From contig JAERTJ010000168.1 in the NCBI GenBank assembly GCA_016844945.1, positions 1 through 57,393 on the forward strand: a stretch of DNA of 57,393 bases, read 5' to 3'. Each line of letters opens with the position of its first letter. Within the stretch, counting starts at the first letter, position 1. Shown piece after piece: positions 55,576 to 57,393 of the stretch. A program made the translations under genes and the position numbers. The notes under the pieces were generated by a model. The model ran no database searches, had not been told where the DNA came from, and saw only the letters and a program-made list of their open reading frames with translations. Source of the stretch: Fidelibacterota bacterium. GTDB taxonomy: Bacteria > Fidelibacterota > UBA8477 > JABMPR01.

Positions 55576-55605
55576 TAGTAAATTTTGCATGTGAACTAAC
55601 TAAAT
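55576..55605. repeat. Bipartite repeat copy 1 (TAGTAAATTT ... AACTAACTAAAT)
   Basis: TAGTAAATTT (55576-55585), 8 bp, AACTAACTAAAT (55594-55605) lies between the divergent chbP and ROK genes. A second copy stands before the TonB receptor at 57077. The TATTTGCTAGT...ACTAACTAAATA halves also form an imperfect dyad. It is a candidate operator for the ROK regulator. Confidence 0.5.
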
Positions 55606-55712
55606 ATTGTTTTTTCTTTAAAATAGTTGCAAATTGGTAGCTCAGAAAGAAACATAAACGAATAAATAATAATTATTTAGATCATTTTTGATATTGCAAC
55701 TAAGGGAGAGAT

Positions 55713-56927
55713 ATGAATAACGGACAGGTCCAGTCCTATGATTTTCGACTGATCAGAAATATTAATGATCGTATTGTTTTGAATTTAATTTTAGGTAATG
55801 AATCCATTTCCGGTGCTGACTTAGCTCGGATCTCAGGGATGCAGCCATCTACTATATCCAATATACTTAAGGGTTTAAAGAAAAGAGACCTGGTAAATAA
55901 TCTGGGTAAGGGTGAATCAACCTTCAAGGGAGGAAAGCGTCCATTTCTCTGGGAAATTGATAGCAATGCAGCTTATGCAATCGGAATAGATGTTGAAATT
56001 GGCCAGATTGCAGTCACCATGCTTGGCTTGAATGGAGAAGTTAAAAACAAGAAGATCTACAAAACTGATAACATCCCAAATCCTGAGGAACTTGCACAAC
56101 ATCTAATCACAAGTGTGAATGATATAATTTCTGATTCTGGGGTAGATCCAGATAAAATTCTGGGTGCAGGAATTGCGATTGCTGGTATAGTCAACCGTGA
56201 AACCGGAGAGGTGTTAATGACTGACATTATCCCTCAGATGAAATTTTCCCTTACGAATGCACTACAGAGTAAATATGATTTTCCGGTCATTGCTGAGAAC
56301 AATGCCAACGCCAGTGCCATCGGCTCAAAGGTTGTAGGAACAGCCAAGGGTGAAAAAGACTTTATGACCATCCTGGTTAAGCTTGATGCCCACGTAAGTG
56401 GTATTGGAATAGGCCTGGTTTTGAATGGTGAACTGTATCATGGATCTAGTTATTGCTCCGGCGAGGTGACTCCAGAATATCCACCTATGTACAATATGAT
56501 CAGTCGTTTACGTGATCAGTTTAATACAGGAAAAATACTCAAAAAGTATTTAAATAAAATTGAAGACCTGAATATCAGAATGCTGATCGATGCAGCTAAT
56601 CAGGGGGATGCCCTGGCAGTACATTACTTCCAGTTGCTTGGTCGAATGATTGGAACTTCAATAGCAAAACACATCGCCATGATTAACCCCGCCAAGGTAA
56701 TTATTACTGGAGATGTTGCTGAAGTGGGAGATCTGATTCTTGATCCCATCAATGAAATGGTTTCTTATGAATTGGTTGCGATTAGTAAAGAGAATCTCAA
56801 TATCGTTGCGAGTAAAAGTGGAAGATATTCTGTAGCGGTTGGAGCAGCCTCAATTGTGATAGATGAGTTTCTTAAAATCCCCGCATTCAATTCCAATAGC
56901 ATATCAAATTTATCAACATCACGCTAA
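55713..56927 (+). CDS. ROK-family (NagC/XylR-type) transcriptional regulator
   Basis: About 404 residues; AAGGGAG precedes the ATG. A winged helix-turn-helix (about 15-75, I-S-G-A-D-L-A-R-I-S-G-M-Q-P-S-T-I-S) is followed by a ROK domain (about 90-395, A-I-G-I-D-V-E-I-G-Q-I and G-A-G-I-A-I-A-G-I-V-N). The usual ROK zinc motif (G-H-x(n)-C-x-C-G-x-x-G-C-x-E) is missing: the region reads Y-H-G-S-S-Y-C-S-G-E-V-T-P-E-Y with one Cys. E-N-N-A-N-A replaces the usual [DN]-N-D-A-N-A. It therefore probably senses a sugar ligand with altered contacts and has no kinase activity. It is divergent from the chitin genes and upstream of a TonB receptor, its likely targets. Confidence 0.88.
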   Translation: MNNGQVQSYDFRLIRNINDRIVLNLILGNESISGADLARISGMQPSTISNILKGLKKRDLVNNLGKGESTFKGGKRPFLWEIDSNAAYAIGIDVEIGQIAVTMLGLNGEVKNKKIYKTDNIPNPEELAQHLITSVNDIISDSGVDPDKILGAGIAIAGIVNRETGEVLMTDIIPQMKFSLTNALQSKYDFPVIAENNANASAIGSKVVGTAKGEKDFMTILVKLDAHVSGIGIGLVLNGELYHGSSYCSGEVTPEYPPMYNMISRLRDQFNTGKILKKYLNKIEDLNIRMLIDAANQGDALAVHYFQLLGRMIGTSIAKHIAMINPAKVIITGDVAEVGDLILDPINEMVSYELVAISKENLNIVASKSGRYSVAVGAASIVIDEFLKIPAFNSNSISNLSTSR

Positions 56928-56982
56928 AAATCAGCTGAATAGATGTCGGAAATATGACAGATAGAAGATTTTTTTTTGATTT

Positions 56983-57016
56983 TAGTATATTTCTATTGAA
57001 AACAAACTAACTAAAT
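56983..57016. repeat. Bipartite repeat copy 2 (TAGTATATTT ... AACTAACTAAAT)
   Basis: TAGTATATTT (56983-56992), 12 bp, AACTAACTAAAT (57005-57016) repeats the pattern found between chbP and the ROK gene. It lies 60 bp before the start of the partial TonB receptor gene. Confidence 0.5.
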
Positions 57017-57076
57017 GTATCTTTGTGCAATTATTTTTTGAACAATCTAACAAACGGACATCTTGGAGATGGATTC

Positions 57077-57393
57077 TTGAAGAAGTTTGATACAACATCA
57101 CTGCTGGCAAAAGGTTTTGGTCTCATAATACTCCTCTGCTTGTCAATCTCAAGTTTAGAGGCTGGTGTAACAGGAAAAATATCTGGAAAAATTACTGATA
57201 CTGAATCAGGTGAGGCACTAATTGGTGTGAACGTGATCGTGGATGGTACCTCACTAGGCGCAGCCTCAGATTTAGAAGGCCGCTTTACTATTCTCCATAT
57301 CCCACCTGGGATATACGCTGTTACAGCCTCAACAATTGGTTATACGAATATTAATGTCACAGATGTACGCGTCTTGATAGATCAAAACACCCG
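57077..57393 (+). CDS. N-terminal part of a TonB-dependent (SusC-like) receptor, running off the window
   Basis: The frame opens at TTG 57077 with GGAG eight bases upstream; the nearby ATG at 57070 is out of frame and stops at once. The visible 105 residues comprise a signal peptide (L-I-I-L-L-C-L-S-I-S-S-L-E-A-G) and a carboxypeptidase-regulatory-like domain. That domain shows G-K-I-T-D-T-E-S-G-E-A-L-I-G-V-N-V, G-T-S-L-G-A-A-S-D-L-E-G-R-F and I-P-P-G-I-Y-A-V. This domain begins SusC/RagA-type receptors. Following the ROK regulator and carrying the shared upstream motif, it is probably the chitin-oligomer uptake porin (inference). The plug and barrel lie beyond the window. Confidence 0.8.
   Translation, partial: MKKFDTTSLLAKGFGLIILLCLSISSLEAGVTGKISGKITDTESGEALIGVNVIVDGTSLGAASDLEGRFTILHIPPGIYAVTASTIGYTNINVTDVRVLIDQNT

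Noticed and set aside
1..57393. tRNA, rRNA, CRISPR array, insertion sequence, prophage or toxin-antitoxin pair.
   Set aside because: None was recognised on either strand; no transposase- or integrase-like ORF and no regular short repeats were seen.

Overview
The window reads as a chromosomal segment of a Gram-negative bacterium of the FCB group. Three large secreted proteins end in a type IX secretion (FlgD/Por-like) sorting domain with the N-[YF]-P-N-P-F-N motif. There are also TonB-dependent receptors with a carboxypeptidase-regulatory N-terminal domain, a DUF6660-like protein, LytTR regulators and many lipoproteins. This combination, with moderate G+C by eye, fits Candidatus Marinimicrobia or a neighbour such as Ignavibacteriota or Calditrichota; the phylum is inference. 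I saw no rRNA, tRNA, CRISPR array, insertion sequence or phage gene.

Layout. 1-9.7 kb holds signalling genes: a membrane LytTR protein, a DUF2141 gene broken by an amber codon, a lipoprotein hydrolase, a receiver domain fused to a metallo-beta-lactamase-fold enzyme, a GAF-PAS-LuxR regulator, two small membrane proteins and a LytS/LytR-type two-component pair. 9.8-20.4 kb holds a MATE exporter divergent from a TrmB-like regulator, a two-DTG aspartic-protease lipoprotein, a serine beta-lactamase-like lipoprotein, an alpha/beta hydrolase/TetR pair behind a palindromic operator, and a TPR hybrid histidine kinase. 20.4-23.4 kb is a minus-strand sulfur module (cysteine-synthase-like enzyme, DsrE, TusA, YCII and two DUF2892 proteins). 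23.5-27.1 kb is a six-PAS hybrid kinase broken by one amber codon. 27.3-45.1 kb holds an AmpG-like transporter, a PadR/short-UvrA operon, an N-formylglutamate-amidohydrolase-like protein, a GH9 enzyme, a CPA2 antiporter, a chemoreceptor, an ABC-F ATPase and a large mosaic secreted protein. 45.7-57.4 kb holds GrpB, a TonB receptor with a DUF6660-like partner, and a chitin/chitosan locus: NagX-like acetyltransferase, CE4 deacetylase, GH18 chitinase, GH94 chitobiose phosphorylase, a divergent ROK regulator and the start of another TonB receptor.

The most striking element lies in front of the sulfur module. A 24-codon ORF, with 8 of 24 residues Cys or Met, starts only 4 nt after a good -10 box, so its transcript should be nearly leaderless. 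It is followed by a strong intrinsic terminator. Ten bases near the end of the ORF are complementary to the terminator's upstream arm and loop, and the spacing suits ribosome-controlled attenuation. I read this as a sulfur-amino-acid attenuator resembling in logic the leaderless cysteine uORFs known from mycobacteria.

In the chitin region the parts form a plausible pathway. Secreted CE4 and exported GH18 enzymes act on the polymer. A NagX-like membrane acetyltransferase could re-acetylate glucosamine ends, and chitobiose phosphorylase conserves bond energy in the cytoplasm. A bipartite sequence shared by the two upstream regions may be the binding site of the unusual ROK regulator. Two genes are interrupted by single in-frame TAG codons, but TAG is a normal terminator elsewhere in the window, so these look like nonsense mutations rather than recoding.
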